Positions 1 through 12,047 of a DNA stretch of 64,000 bases are shown here, in pieces. A program made the translations under genes and the position numbers. Source of the stretch: Emydura subglobosa (taxonomy: Eukaryota; Chordata; Testudines; Chelidae); NCBI GenBank assembly GCA_007922225.1, contig ML679989.1, forward strand, positions 18,621,570 through 18,685,569, read 5' to 3'. The notes beneath the pieces were generated by a model, which ran no database searches, was not told where the DNA came from, and saw nothing but the letters and a program-made list of their open reading frames with translations. The first letter of the stretch is position 1. Each line of letters begins with the position of its first letter.

Positions 1-180
1 ACATTTGGCAAAGGTTTGAGCCATTGAAAACAGCGTCTTATAAAAGGATGTGTCAGGCAACCTTAATAATAGGTGGTGCTACCAGCCCCACCTATAACAT
101 GTAGTTATATACATTAAAAAATCTCCCTCTACCCCCACATACCCAGGCACCCATACTTACACACTGCACACAATAAAACC

Positions 181-262
181 TATGTTAAAAGAATGTTAAA
201 GTTGCAAAGTCAAGCACTCACGAGTTAGGAAATGCCAGACCTTAATTCAGTCCTCTTGTGCA
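181..262 (+). repeat. Dispersed repeat, copy 1
   Basis: GTTAAAAGAATGTTAAAGTTGCAAAGTCAAGCAC and the following GTTAGGAAATGCCAGAC recur inverted at 34735-34812 and, more diverged, at 32229-32295. The class is unknown. Confidence 0.55.
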
Positions 263-560
263 TTATACCATCCCTCATTATATTATATGCAAATGTTCCC
301 CTGCCTTGTTCAGTGGACTTTAAATGGAAAGTTTAGTTAAAAGATCACAAGTCATGTAAACAATACATTTCCCCCTTCTCCCTCAAATTACATCAAGTCC
401 CTTCAGGGAGACGTTGGTTGTGTGAGAGGCAGCCCTTACCCCGGGATGTAGTAAGGCTCAGGGGTGAAGAGGCTGTGTTTCTGTGGGGCTGTCATTGGGG
501 CTCAGCATCGGTATTGGGTCTTCAATTTACAAGAGGCAGCTGCAGCGCCTGGGTGGGGGT

Positions 561-576
561 GGGGGGGGGGGGGGGG
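561..576 (+). repeat. Poly-G run
   Basis: Sixteen G in a row, preceded by further short G runs from 550, could form a G-quadruplex. Run length may be an assembly or sequencing artefact. Confidence 0.8.
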
Positions 577-810
577 TGTCAAACACCATTGCCACGGCAA
601 CCATTGTGAAGCTGCCACAGGCCCAGCAGCAGCATCAAAGCCAGACAACTGAATTCACTCAGAATTACACATCGAAGCAGAGGAAGCCCTGGAAGTTTGG
701 TGCTTATCAGGTGTCTGAATCAACACATGCAACAGACAAAAGCGGCCAAGTTCAAAGGTGAGGCTAAGGTCCCTCCAGGACGGTGAATAAAAGCACTTTT
801 CTTAACCGTC

Positions 811-1000
811 GAGAGTCCTGGAGCACCTTAAAGACTAACCCATTTCTGCAGGCATCAGCTTTCATGGGCGGCAGCCCACCTCATCAGATGCATCGTTGCA
901 GCCCACGAAAGCTTATGCTGCAGAAATTTGTTAGTCTTTAAGGTGCTCCAGGACTCTGGTTGTTTTTGCTGTATACAGACAACCCGGCTACCCCTCTGGA
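811..1000. mobile_element. Penelope-like element ends in inverted arrangement
   Basis: GAGTCCTGGAGCACCTTAAAG at the left is repeated inverted as CTTTAAGGTGCTCCAGGACTC at the right, near 938-957. Between them on the minus strand is CTGATGA, a GC stem and GAAA, the layout of a minimal hammerhead ribozyme core as found in Penelope-like retroelements. No reverse transcriptase is present. Confidence 0.6.
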
Positions 1001-2309
1001 ACTTTTCTTAAACTTGCGCTGCCTTGCTTGAGTTAGCTCACTACAATTGGAACCCCTCCCCCCCCTCCCCGAACACCTTTGTAGACACAGTGTAACACCT
1101 TTAAGGTTGTGTTAGCAGGTTGTGTAGCAGTCTGTCATATAGCTTCTACCTATGTTACAAAATACCCAGCTAACATGATTGTCAAGGTGTTAAACTGTCT
1201 ACACAAGGTGCTAAAAGGGGTTTCAAATCATGTTAGTGAACTCGATTTTAAAAAGGTGCTTCTTATAGCATACTTTTAACACACAACTTGTGTGCTAACA
1301 CAAAAGTTCTTCAATCATGTCTAAGTCATGGTACTGCATACCATAGGGTCCCCCTTGTGTTTGGCCATGAATCGCATCAGCACAAATCAAGTGATCAGCT
1401 ATGCTACCCACGCCTGACCCGCTGAGCCCTACGAGAATCAAGTTTGCCAAGACCCTTGTGACTTTATGAGTGACATGCCAGGCAGGGTGTTCCATTTCAG
1501 GAGCCAGAGAGTGAAGAGGATACCGTGGAGGATGTGCCATTTCTACCCAGTGAGTCCTGTTGGTTTGCCATCTTTCTTTCCTTGGGCTTTGTGGACAGTG
1601 TTGTGAGGGTCCACACAAAGCTGCCTTTGTTGGTGTTGGTGTTGTTATAAGGAAGTTCTGGCTCTATGACAAGGTGGAAGTGGCCACCTCTCTCTATAGT
1701 TCCCTCCACCCTTTGGTCATGAGGAAAGTTTACAGCTAAACTAAAGACTAATTTACAACTAATGATAGCAATGCTCCCTGGTGGGATGAAGGTGCCTGTG
1801 CCACAAGCTTCCAGAATCTTCTGGAGAACAGTGTCCATGAGCGTCACTCACCCTTACAGTGAATGAGGTGATTTTTGACCCTGCTGCAGGAGCTCTCACT
1901 AGAGAATCACAGTGATCGAACACCGTTGTGCCCATTGTTCGGTCTCTTACTGTACAGACACACAGTGAGAGACTTCCCTGCCCACAGACCTCACAGTCTA
2001 AAGTGTGGGGGGGAGTTTGTGATGTAGGCGCTGGAACAAATACAAATAATAAAAATGCAACAGTAAAATATTAACACAGCATCCACATTCACGTCTACAT
2101 ACAAAGATTTGCACTATAAAATCATTTCCAGGGGCTGTACATTATCTTTTATATGTAGATGTACGTACTTTTCCCCAAAGCACACAGCTCTTTCATTGTA
2201 GCTCTCAGGGTAATTAGAAAAAGGGAACATGGCGGAGGGGAAGCATACTGTCATCCTCTGTGTGAACCAGCCCATATAGGTACACCCACCACTCACGCTG
2301 TCAGTGGAG
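1001..2309. other. Non-coding flank, possible MITE
   Basis: From about 1085 to 1305 there are recurrent TAACACCTT, GTGTTAGC and TGCTAACAC segments suggesting a small palindromic repeat. The rest shows no gene. Confidence 0.4.
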
Positions 2310-2795
2310 CATCGGGTCCATTTGTGGGCACCACACTTTAGGAAAGACATGGATAAATTGGAGTGAATCCAGACAAGAGCAACAAAATATAATAAAAGGT
2401 TTAGAAAAACCTGACCTGCGAGGAAAGGTTAAAAATGGGGCATGTTTAGTCTTGAAAAAAGAAGATTGAGGGGGGAATCTGATAACAGGTTTCAAGTACA
2501 TATACAGAGGACAGTGAGAGATTGCTCTCCATGTCTACTGAAGGTAGGCCAAGAAGTAATTGGCTTAATCCGCAGTCAGGGAGATTTAGGTTAGATAGTC
2601 TAACTATAAAGGAAGCACAGTGCTGGAATAGGTTTTCAAGTCAGGTTGTGGAATCCCTGTCATTGGAGGTTTTAAAGACCAGGCTGGACACACACCTGTC
2701 AGGAATGGTCTAGGTTTGCTTGGTCCTGTCTCAGTGTGGGGCTGGACTGGATGACCTATGAAAGTCCCTTCCAGCCCTACATTTCTATGATTCCT
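2310..2795 (+). mobile_element. CR1 LINE 3' end
   Basis: Plus-strand CR1 reverse-transcriptase C-terminal coding relic and 3' UTR, ending in the family tail CTGGATGACCTATGAAAGTCCCTTCCAGCCCTAC followed by ATTTCTATGATTC. Several stops and frameshifts. Confidence 0.8.
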
Positions 2796-2799
2796 GAGA

Positions 2800-3753
2800 T
2801 CCCAGCATGGATGTGTGAGCTGAGACTTTTTGGAAGAGGGCTGCCTGCCTGTTTGTGACCGCCTCTGTTCCAGGCCTGCTGAATGTGTTAATAAAGCAAG
2901 TTACACTTAAGAGTAGACCTCGGTGTCACTGTTTGCTCCTCCACTGGCAAGCCAAGCTACCAGGCCCCAGAATTCTGCTACTGCTCAGCAAAGGGAGATG
3001 CTGGTGCCAGAGTGTCACACTGGGGTGGGAAGCAGGAGCAACCATCGGCTGCTTTGTTTCTTCATGGGCCTGGATGAGCCTGTCTGGATTTACATAGGGT
3101 GCAAGAGCTAATTTTGACTAATTTGGAGCTGATGGTATTGCTATTTCTGCAGCTGTCATCGTACCTTGGTTCCCAGCACACTTGTGCCTGAGCCAGCAGC
3201 CTATAAACAGTTAGCCATAGTCACCTTTTCAAGGTGCCCCAGGGAGACGGGGGTAGGTGTTTCGAGATGGTACATGGACTAGCTTTGGTCTTGGTGTAAC
3301 ATGGTTTGTTGTTGGCATGATAAGATGATAACTCTTAAAGGCGCTGTTGGATATTCATCCTCTCTCAGGTGCTGGCTGTGTCTGGTGGAGCACGGTTGTC
3401 AAAGAAGCCTCCAGAGTTCAACTCCTAAAGAAGTGTCTGTACTGAAGATTTATATCAGTTGAACCTATATTCATAGGCTAGATTGGACACTGTGATTTGT
3501 GATCATCTTGCCTGACTTCCTGCATAACCTAGGCCATAGAACTTCCCCGAAATAATTTGAACTGGAGCATATATTGTTTTTAAAAATCCAATCGTGATTT
3601 AAATATTCAGTAATTTAGAGAAAGCTGTAACTGCAAGCGGAATCACTGATAAGTCAATTTACTTACCAATTCTGTGCTACAGAATTGCTGCATCTGACAA
3701 AGTATTTGCACAGAACATGAATTCCTATTCCTGCAAGAGACTACAGCTGGATT
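2800..3753. other. Non-coding flank
   Basis: No gene or clear repeat seen. The small open frames have no recognisable domain. Confidence 0.5.
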
Positions 3754-3761
3754 TTCTAGAG

Positions 3762-4057
3762 CAGTGTTTCTCAAATAGTGTTCCGCGGAACCCTGGTGTT
3801 CCGCGGGCTGAGTTGAAGGGTTCCGCGAAAAAGCGGAACCGTGCCGCCGAAATTAACAGAAATCGCACGCCACGGAACAGCTGTCAGCACGCCGTGGAAC
3901 AGCTGTGATTGCACCACGGAAAACAGCTTAGAAAGCGCACCCCTGAAAGCAGCCTACACCGCACTGCTGAAAAGGCAAAGATTTCCTGGACTTGTTGGCG
4001 GAGGGTATGGCATTGCCGTGCAAGGGAGGCGCAGCGAAATATAATTGAGAAACACTG
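3762..4057. mobile_element. hAT-like MITE with perfect 8-bp target duplication
   Basis: Ends are CAGTGTTTCTCAA and TTGAGAAACACTG, a perfect 13-bp terminal inverted repeat. They are flanked on both sides by TTCTAGAG (3754-3761 and 4058-4065). The 8-bp duplication and CAGNG ends define hAT non-autonomous elements. No transposase is encoded. Confidence 0.88.
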
Positions 4058-4286
4058 TTCTAGAGGAACCTACTAAAAGCAGAAATTATAATCAGATTCA
4101 CTTTCTCTTCTTAGGAATCCAGTATCAATCTTTACCATAAGACAGTTACACACACGTAGTTAATAATTTCAATTACCTTTCTATGGATAACAGTCCAAAG
4201 ATAAATCCTGACAGCAAGGCAGTTACAATTCACCTTTGCTAGACTAACTAAAAAGAGATTTATTTCTCTTTAAAGTAAAGAATGCT

Positions 4287-4302
4287 CACACACACACACA
4301 CC
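4287..4302. repeat. CA microsatellite
   Basis: Short (CA)n tract between the hAT MITE and the DIRS remnant. Confidence 0.85.
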
Positions 4303-4415
4303 CGTCCCTCCCCCTTACAAAATAAATACAGGGATTGGAGCTTCTGACAATCAGAGAGCTCCTGCTTTTATGTAGGCTCACCTTGAGTATTATATTGCCT
4401 AAATAAAATATTTTG

Positions 4416-5612
4416 TTCTTTGAGTGATTGCTCATGTCCATTCCACTATCGGTGTGTGCACGCCTCCATGCATGGTTCCTGGAACTTTTTTCCCCTTAGC
4501 AGATCCCATAGGGCCGGCTCCAGTGCCCCCTGGAGCCCCGCGCACATGCCACGGTATATGCAGTGTTGCCGGTCCTACGCCCCCTCAGTCCCTTCTTTCT
4601 GCCAACTCCGACAGCGGGGACGGGAGGTGGGTTGTGGAATGGACATGAGTAACACATCTCGAAGAACATCAGTTACTGGTAAGTAACCCTGTTTTCTTCT
4701 TTGAGTGCTTGCTCATGTCCATTCCAATATAGGTGATTAAATAGCCATACCTTGGAGGTGGGTAGGAATCGCCGGTGAGCTGCCCTCATCAGCACGGCTT
4801 TGCCGAATCCCGCGTCCCCTCTCGCCTGCTGCACGATGGCATGGTGGGATGTGAAGGTATGCACCGACGACCAGGTGGCAGCTTTGCAGATGTCCTGCAG
4901 GCGCACTCGCTCCAGGAAGGCTGCAGACGAGGCTTGAGCTCTGGTTGAGTGCGCTGTGATGGTTCCCGGAAGCGGCACCCTCATCTGCTCATAGCAGAAC
5001 TTGATGCACGATGTAATCCACGAGGAGATACTCTGGGTGGAGACAGGTGAGCCTTTCATCCGGTCCACTACTGCGACGAGGAGCTGCGTCAATTTTCGGA
5101 ATGGCTTTGTACGCTCAATGTAGTAGGCCAGGGCTTGTCTCACGTCCAGCAAATGCCATCTCCTCTCCTCCTCCGAACCGTGCGGCTTGGGAAAAAGAAC
5201 GGGGAGAACAATATCTTGGTTACAATGAAATTGGGAAACCACCTTGGGCAGGAAGGCTGGATGCAGCCTCAACTGCACCTCATCCTTATAGAATACCATA
5301 TAAGGGGGCTCCGAGGTCAAGGCTCTACTCTCAGAGACCCTCCTAGCCGAGGTAATGGCCACCAGGAAGACTACCTTCCATGAAAGGATGAGCAGAGGGC
5401 ATGAAGCCATGGGTTTGAAGGGGGCCCCATGAGTCTCGAGAGGACCAGGTTGAGATCCCACAGGGAGGCACCGGGTCACGGACCTGCGGATAAAGCCTCT
5501 CCACCCCCTTGAGGAACCTGACCGACATGGGATGGGAGAACAGTGGTCTCCCCTCTAGAGATCCAACTGACAGACTCAATCTGGGTTACGTCTGGTAGCT
5601 CCATCTCCCTGC
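4416..5612 (-). mobile_element. DIRS-type tyrosine-recombinase retrotransposon, 3' part
   Basis: Contains a long open frame for a DIRS tyrosine recombinase. A near-identical motif (TTTGAGTGNTTGCTCATG and onward) occurs twice outside it, near 4418 and 4700, as expected of DIRS terminal or internal complementary repeats. The reverse transcriptase and gag parts are absent, so the copy is truncated. The right boundary is uncertain. Confidence 0.7.
4673..5479 (-). pseudogene. DIRS tyrosine recombinase remnant
   Basis: An open frame of 268 codons resembles the DIRS-1 tyrosine recombinase, which integrates the circular cDNA of these elements. Visible landmarks are an Arg-containing box SARRVSE near the start and a TAHSTR box (HxxR) near codon 175. 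Near the C-terminus the expected nucleophile region reads TFTSHHAI, with His (codon 4843-4841) where I expect Tyr. Homology to DIRS continues upstream in another frame (5480-5579), so a frameshift is present near 5460-5480. The enzyme is probably dead. A Crypton or Ngaro recombinase is less likely because of the flanking repeats. Confidence 0.65.
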
Positions 5613-7900
5613 AGGGCTGGGCAAGGTCTGACTGATGCTCTGCCAGTCAGGGTACAGGGCCATGCCTTGTGTCTCAATAATACGTATATTCTCATTATAC
5701 TTATTTTCCTTCTTGGGCCTAAGACTTTATAGGTACCTTAACAGATAACTGCAGCAGACCAGAAAGGTCCAACTAACCTGCAAAATTACAGGAAACTGCA
5801 CTGATCTCCAACCCACAGATTCAGTCTGGGTTACCTCTGGCAGCTATCTCTGCTCCCCGTAGGTGCTCTATGTGGTCACCAGCTTTGTATCCCTGCCACA
5901 ACTCACTACTGATTGGCCAGGAGCTTCCAGCTTCTAATTAAGGGGGTATGTGTGCTCCTGCAGGAATGTCTGCCAAGGAATGTCTATCAGGAATGCTCAG
6001 CCTGCCACACCAGCTACAAAACAGCTGCTGAGCACGGGTAACAACTTCCAGCACTCCCTCTTGTGTGCTGAAATAGCAACTACTTCTCTGCCGTCACTCA
6101 AGACTCAGAACTGTCCACCTTGTTTGGGAACGTTTCCATATCAACTCAGAGCAAGTAGAGGCAGCCATGGTAATGACAGCAATAAGTGGTTCTGGCTGAA
6201 CACCATGAAATAAGAAAAAGCAATGGCGGTTACGTGTGGCTTACTTAGATACAGAAACTAACAGGACAAGCGATGTGCGTGTTCTGTGGTCCAGGGTGCT
6301 GAGACGTCTGTAGCTCCATGAGAAGTCATTGCCAAAGGATCCTGTTTAGATAGGTAAAAGTTGTGACTGCTTGTGGTGAAAGTACTGCCCGTGGCCTTTA
6401 TAGCTGCTACAAATGGCACTTCAGGCATTGCAAACCTACTTCCTACAGCTTATTTTGCATTTGAAAATAAAGGTATTTTTCACTAATCCTGAGTCCCTTT
6501 GCTTAGTGGCGGTTACTTTCACCATTCTGTCCCCTCACATGACATCCATTGCGGAGGGCGCAAGGTTCCTCACCAAGCTGCTACTGATAAACACAGAGAT
6601 GGCAACTGACCCTCACAGGGCAGGTGGTACAGACAGAGAGGCGAGTAGGGGACAATAAGCAGACTGATTGGTAATTTTCCACTGTTCACTGGGAAATGCC
6701 ACTTTTTCCACACTGAAATTTGCAACCTGAAATTTCAGTTTTGCTGAAAAATTTAGATTTTTTTGAGCAGGAAAATTGAAATGACAGCTCCCTGGCTGCT
6801 CACCGGGAAAGCTCTTGTCGACTTCATTTTTCTGGCTTCAGGGAGAAAACAAAATTGACAAGAGCCTTCCTGGCAGGCAGGCAGGGACCTGCAGACTGGC
6901 TGGGCTGGCAGGTTGAGCTTTCCTTTTTCCCCTTGCTCTTCATCCCACCTGGCACTTCAGCCCATTTTAATGTGCCCAACTCATGTTACTTTCTCAGTGC
7001 TCACTCATCTGACACCCACATTTTTTTCTATCCCACACACATTTGCTGTTATCTCACTTTTAGCATTATACAGTTTAAACGTCAGAAATGGTGTCTGATG
7101 AACGGGACACTGCAGAGAATTCTGAGGAAATTACTCAGACTTCGTTTCCTTCACAGTTGTTTTTCTTGTATATGTCTCCATAGGCTTTACAAATTACATG
7201 TTTTTGTGGTCACTGCCCCCAAATTCCCTCCCCCCACCCCTTCTGATCTGTGACCAGTTCCTCTTTTTTTATGTGTTTGTGGCTAATAACTGAGACCGAA
7301 TTGCAGCTCTATATTTTAGATTTATAAAATATCATACATCCTCAGTTAGGCCTAGGAAGAGCTTTTGAAGATAAATGTAGTGTAAATGGGTTCTTTTTTC
7401 AATCCTTCCCTTCGGGAATTCAGGCCAACATCTCCTCAAAAGGCAGAATTAAAATGAAGAATTTATTTTTCACTTTTCAGCTTAGAAACCAGAAGGGTAT
7501 TAAGTCAAAGGAAACATTTGTTGAAATCCTATATATTTCCTTACAAATCTGAATGACCATTTCCAGTACACGCTGTACAAGAAACATACCCCAAATAAAG
7601 AGCAGATAATCCAACAAGTTTTTAAAAAATGGAAGAAAATAGCAAGGAGGCATTTTCTGTAGTCACACATCCTCATGAAAAAGATCTAGCAGGAAGTACA
7701 GCAGGAGCAAGGATTAGAATGTCTAGTAAATGGAAAAATGAATGTCTCCCCAAGACAGTTACCAAACTACAACAAAAATCCTCTGGGATTATGGCTGCAT
7801 TTAGAGCGGAGAAAAAACTGTAGCAAACACCAGAATGAAGAGAAACGTAGACAAATGGGATAGTTGATAGTCCTGTAAAATATACTGTGCTTCCCCCACA
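5613..7900. other. Non-coding flank
   Basis: A 40-base segment near 5816-5855 resembles 5573-5612 at the DIRS edge. Near 6690-6780 is an AAATTTCAGTTTTGC-type AT repeat seen again near 12890 and 61380. No gene recognised. Confidence 0.45.
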
Positions 7901-8011
7901 AGTTGTTGGGCTGGATTCAGGGATCACTGGAGAAGGTTCTGTGACCCGTGTTATGCAAGTCAGACTAGATGATTATGATGGTCCCCCTCTGGCTTTAAAA
8001 AGCTATGAATC
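7901..8011 (+). mobile_element. CR1 LINE 3' tail fragment
   Basis: Contains GTCAGACTAGATGATTATGATGGTCCCC followed by GCTATGAATCTG, the conserved CR1 3' tail. It abuts the MITE at 8012, which may have inserted beside it. Confidence 0.65.
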
Positions 8012-8302
8012 TGTGCCCTGGTCTACACTGACCTGGAGATTCGGCAGCAGTCGATGGGAGTTACGCAAACTATGTAGAGTAGCTTGCATAACTCCCGTCA
8101 ACTGCTGGGCTTCCCTTCTGCATGCCGTCTTCACTGCACTGCACTGACGGAGACAGCGTTCCCGTCGACGCAGCACTACGCTACTTGAGGGGGTGGTTTT
8201 ACTCAGTCGACTTCATGATCAATTGAGTGGGTCTACACTGACTGCTCAATCGATCCAGAAACATCGATCTGGTGGCGGTGACTTTGCCGCCGTCAGTATA
8301 AA
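8012..8302 (+). mobile_element. MITE, copy 1 of an inverted pair
   Basis: Begins near GGTCTACACTGAC and contains GGAGTTACGCAA and its inverse TTGCATAACTCC, so the element itself folds. The same family occurs in opposite orientation at 13741-14030. It carries an extra central segment absent from the other copy. Confidence 0.6.
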
Positions 8303-8439
8303 CATTCCCATTATGTACGTCCGTCTCTTCATTTTGCAAATAAGCATTGCTTTTAACCTGCTTTTATGCAGCACCCTCTAATCTCATCGCTAAACCCTTT
8401 TTGTATCAGTGACTTTTTAAAATGGAGTCAGTTCATTGA

Positions 8440-8775
8440 TGTCTTGCAAATGTTCAAGAGACAAGGCGGGTGAGCTGATATCTTTTATTGCACCAACTTC
8501 TAGTTGTATATAGTGGTCAAAGGGGTATAGATAGATAGATGTTTTGTTTCTTGCATTTGATCAGAAAGTAGATGTGGCTGTTAACGTTTGTTTCCTTTTT
8601 CTTCATGTTGTGGTGTTTCTCTTTCAGACAGCAAAATTCAATATCTTCCATTGTTGTATGCAGTGCTGTTGTAGCCGTGTTGGCCCCAGGCTAAAACAAC
8701 ACTGCACTCAAGAAACAAGGTGGGTGAGGTAATGTCTAATATCCTGGGATCAACATGGCTACAACATTGCAAATA
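8440..8775. repeat. Dispersed repeat fragments
   Basis: GAGACAAGGCGGGTGAGCTGATATCTTTTATTGCACC and GTTGTAGCCGTGTTGGCCCCAGG with AAACAAGGTGGGTGAGGTAATGTC appear to be two pieces of one reptile repeat. Nothing coding. Confidence 0.4.
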
Positions 8776-11700
8776 TTCGACATTCTTGTTTAGGGTTGAG
8801 CCTGCAAACATTTAGTCACGTGAATTCTTTTGCTTATGTGAGTTGTCACATTGAAGTCAATGGACGATTTCTTGTGAGAGTATAGTTATTCACGTGCAGG
8901 ATTAGTCCTTAGTAATTAGGAGTGACAAATGTTTTTATTGTTGTGCAGAAATGCTCCAGATTAACCCTAACATGACCATCCAAAATTAAACTGGGTAACA
9001 TCCAGTTAATATCCAAAGTCTGGCATGACAGACCTTTGCCTTCTTGATTGAAGTATGCACAAAGGAAACCTCCAACTCTATATGGCTGAGCAGCTTCACT
9101 TCATCCAAATGATTACCAGCAGTCATTCTCACACCTCTCTAAGGAATCCTTATGGAACATATCGGAAAATTAATAACCAACATCAATGTACATCATGGCT
9201 ACGTATCTATTCAGTGCAATCATCTGATCCATTCTATCATCATATACCATAGCTAGCTCTATGGAAGCACTCAGCACATGGAGGAACAGAGAACATCTTG
9301 GACATAACATGTCTGCATGTTGAGACAAGTCAGTGATTTCTGAAGACAACATCCTAATGCTCACCAACCCCCTCAAGTCTAGCGTAATGGCAAACATAGT
9401 GTACATCTTTGTCCCCCAGCAGAGGCCATAACCATGATGCAGAATCTTGTACCAAGACTTCTGCCCATATTCTTAACAGTAGATGTTGAGATGGTTTGTC
9501 GATGAAGATGACTCCTTGGCAGGATATGTAAACCTTACAAGGTTATTTATTCCCAGTGCACAGCTCAAGTAATTGGGCTCCGTGTGGGAGGCAGGAATTG
9601 GACAGGGGCTAGTAATGCTATGTGTTCCAGGGGCTAGGATAGGGGCTTCTGCTGTACTTCCTTCGTGCGGGTAAGGAAATGACTGGTGCTCCCAAGTAGA
9701 CACACAGATCCACCACTGCAACAAAACCCTCCATCCACAGCGGTGTGTGAAGATCCGCTGCAGACCTGTGTTCCATGTTAGGATGAGGAAACCCTGCATG
9801 GTTAGCCAAATCCTCCTCCCCGCACAGGGGAACCATGCCAGTTCTACTCCAGTTCGGCCCAGCTATGCCTACAGGGCAAAGAAAGCATCTGACACTGGCT
9901 GTTTACATCTGTCTATGACCCAAAACTGAGAACTGTTCCTGATTGTAAAACTACCTGTTATATTTCCTCAAGCCAGAATGTTTTGAGCTAATAAAAAAAG
10001 GACAAAAATTCTAATGGAAAGAAGTGCTACATTTAAGGGGAGGTATCCCAGGGCACCAGGAGAACAACTCCAGTTATGCTTCCATTTCTCCTTCAGCCCA
10101 TGTCAATTCTACATTGATGCTGCAGGCCTTTCTTCTCAATTTATGCTTAGAAATTCCTTCCGGTATCCATTTCATGAAATGGGGCCAGTGGATATTTATT
10201 CCAAGATCACAAACTACCATTTATATAACCAGGCTACAGCATGTTGATCTAGAGTTTATGTCCTCAGATAATAATGAGAAATTCACTTCTGTTGAGGTTA
10301 CCATCAAAATTTATTGATACGAGAGACAAATGTTGCATCAGTCAATATTTAAAATGAGGGAAACTAAATCCTGATATTAACAAACACAAGAAGTCAGTTT
10401 ATGTATGCTTACATATTGTGAATTTTTAAAATCAGAAGTATCTGGATCTCTCTCCTACGGCAGTGAAGATGAAGGCAGAGGTTCCAAAACAAACTATTAT
10501 TTACTTCTGATTAGCCAGTCAAGAAGCATATAATTGCATAACTGAACTGATTGGCTGAAGCAAGAAAAACTGTTAGCTTCTGAAGAGCCAATCAGGATGC
10601 AGTCATTTGCATATGAGATCTAACTGGTTAACATTGCTACAGACTTCAGTATAATTGATCTCTGAGGAAGCAAACAGCAGAAATTTACTGATGCATCACA
10701 GGACAGTTTCGAGCCAATTCTGCACCGAGATTTTCTTCTTGCACACAACAGTCATAATTATTTTCATATTGTAGCAATATGCACTTTCCTTTCTCCCCCT
10801 CAATACATGCAGAGCTCTTTCACATCAGCCCGTGCTCTGGTAGTGGATAGAATATGCTTGTGACTCAGGAGAGGTTAATTCTTGCTCTGAATTAGGTGCT
10901 TTATAAGAGTTTAAAAAGCCTGGAGAAGGAAGTGCTAAATTTTCACCTCTTCCATTTTAAGCGTTTTTTCATTTGGTCCTAAAGCATTGTGTTATGTGAT
11001 TAAAAAGGGTACAGTGGGACATCCATCCAGACACCTGATAAATCAGCAATGGAAGAAGTAGGCTGAGGCATAAGCTCTGAATTTCCTGCCTCTCTCCAGA
11101 GGGATTTTGAGAACATTATAAAACTTTGGGAAAGAACATTCTGTGACATAATCAAAATAAGAAATGATTTGCAGTTCAATGACTAGATATTTTGTAAATA
11201 GGAGGCGTATGGTATGAAAAGCAAGCCCACCACGATTTGCGATAACAGCCTCATCTGGTGTGTCAGCCCCTCCTATTGATGCCAAAGTGAGACTGCCAGA
11301 CAGGGCCAGGCAGGAAGCACATGTTTGCCTGTATGGTACAGCTGACCCTGCCGCAGCAGGAATGTCGGACAAGTTGATAAGATGCCCACCCAGTACAGGT
11401 GGGCAGATGCTGGTGTGTTAGGTGCTGTCTCCTTTTTGCTCAGGCAAGCACTGGGCTCTGACAAATGACGCAGCAATTCTGCTTTCACCCATCCAGTCTC
11501 ATCTCCCTCCCACCATCTAATAGCATTGACCTAGACATCTCATATTAATGGGTATTTATACAGGATTCATTGCACATCAGTCCATTCTGGCTACACGTTC
11601 ATAAGGATAAGAAATCTACATAGAGACAGTAGTACAGTATCAGCTATTTTCCAATACAAACCTCTACCCCAACCTTTATTTGCAGGTCAAAGAAAGATCC

Positions 11701-12041
11701 TCTACTACAGTCATCTTCCTGTGACCTTTGACATTCATTTTTTAAGATAAAAATCCAGTGTGGGAAAAAGGCACACATATATAACAAAAGCAGTGCTTAA
11801 AAACCACAGGAATAAAAAGACACGGACTTGGACTCTTCTATCCACATCATCTGCAGTCCCTGACAATATTACCGCCAAAGGGTTGCTAAATCTAACTCTG
11901 TCTGGTTCTCAAGTCCCTTTAACCACTGCCTATTTCTATTCATTTACAGTTATTTACATTATATATATTTTCTTTAGCAAGGACATATTGAATTGCTTGC
12001 TAACGTGCACAGAATTTCTATATTTTTAGAAGACTGGAGCC
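8776..12041. other. Non-coding sequence downstream of the gene
   Basis: No open frame here has a recognisable domain. Part may be extended 3' UTR if the polyA signal at 11675 is used. Confidence 0.45.
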
Positions 12042-12047
12042 TTTATT
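12042..12047 (-). promoter_or_regulatory. Candidate polyadenylation signal AATAAA
   Basis: Canonical hexamer on the minus strand about 400 bases after the DDR2-like stop codon. A second candidate at 11675-11680 would lengthen the 3' UTR. Confidence 0.35.

Larger units (their letters stand above)
1..810. other. Non-coding flank
   Basis: Apart from the dispersed repeat at 181 and the G run at 561, no gene or recognisable element is visible. Confidence 0.5.
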
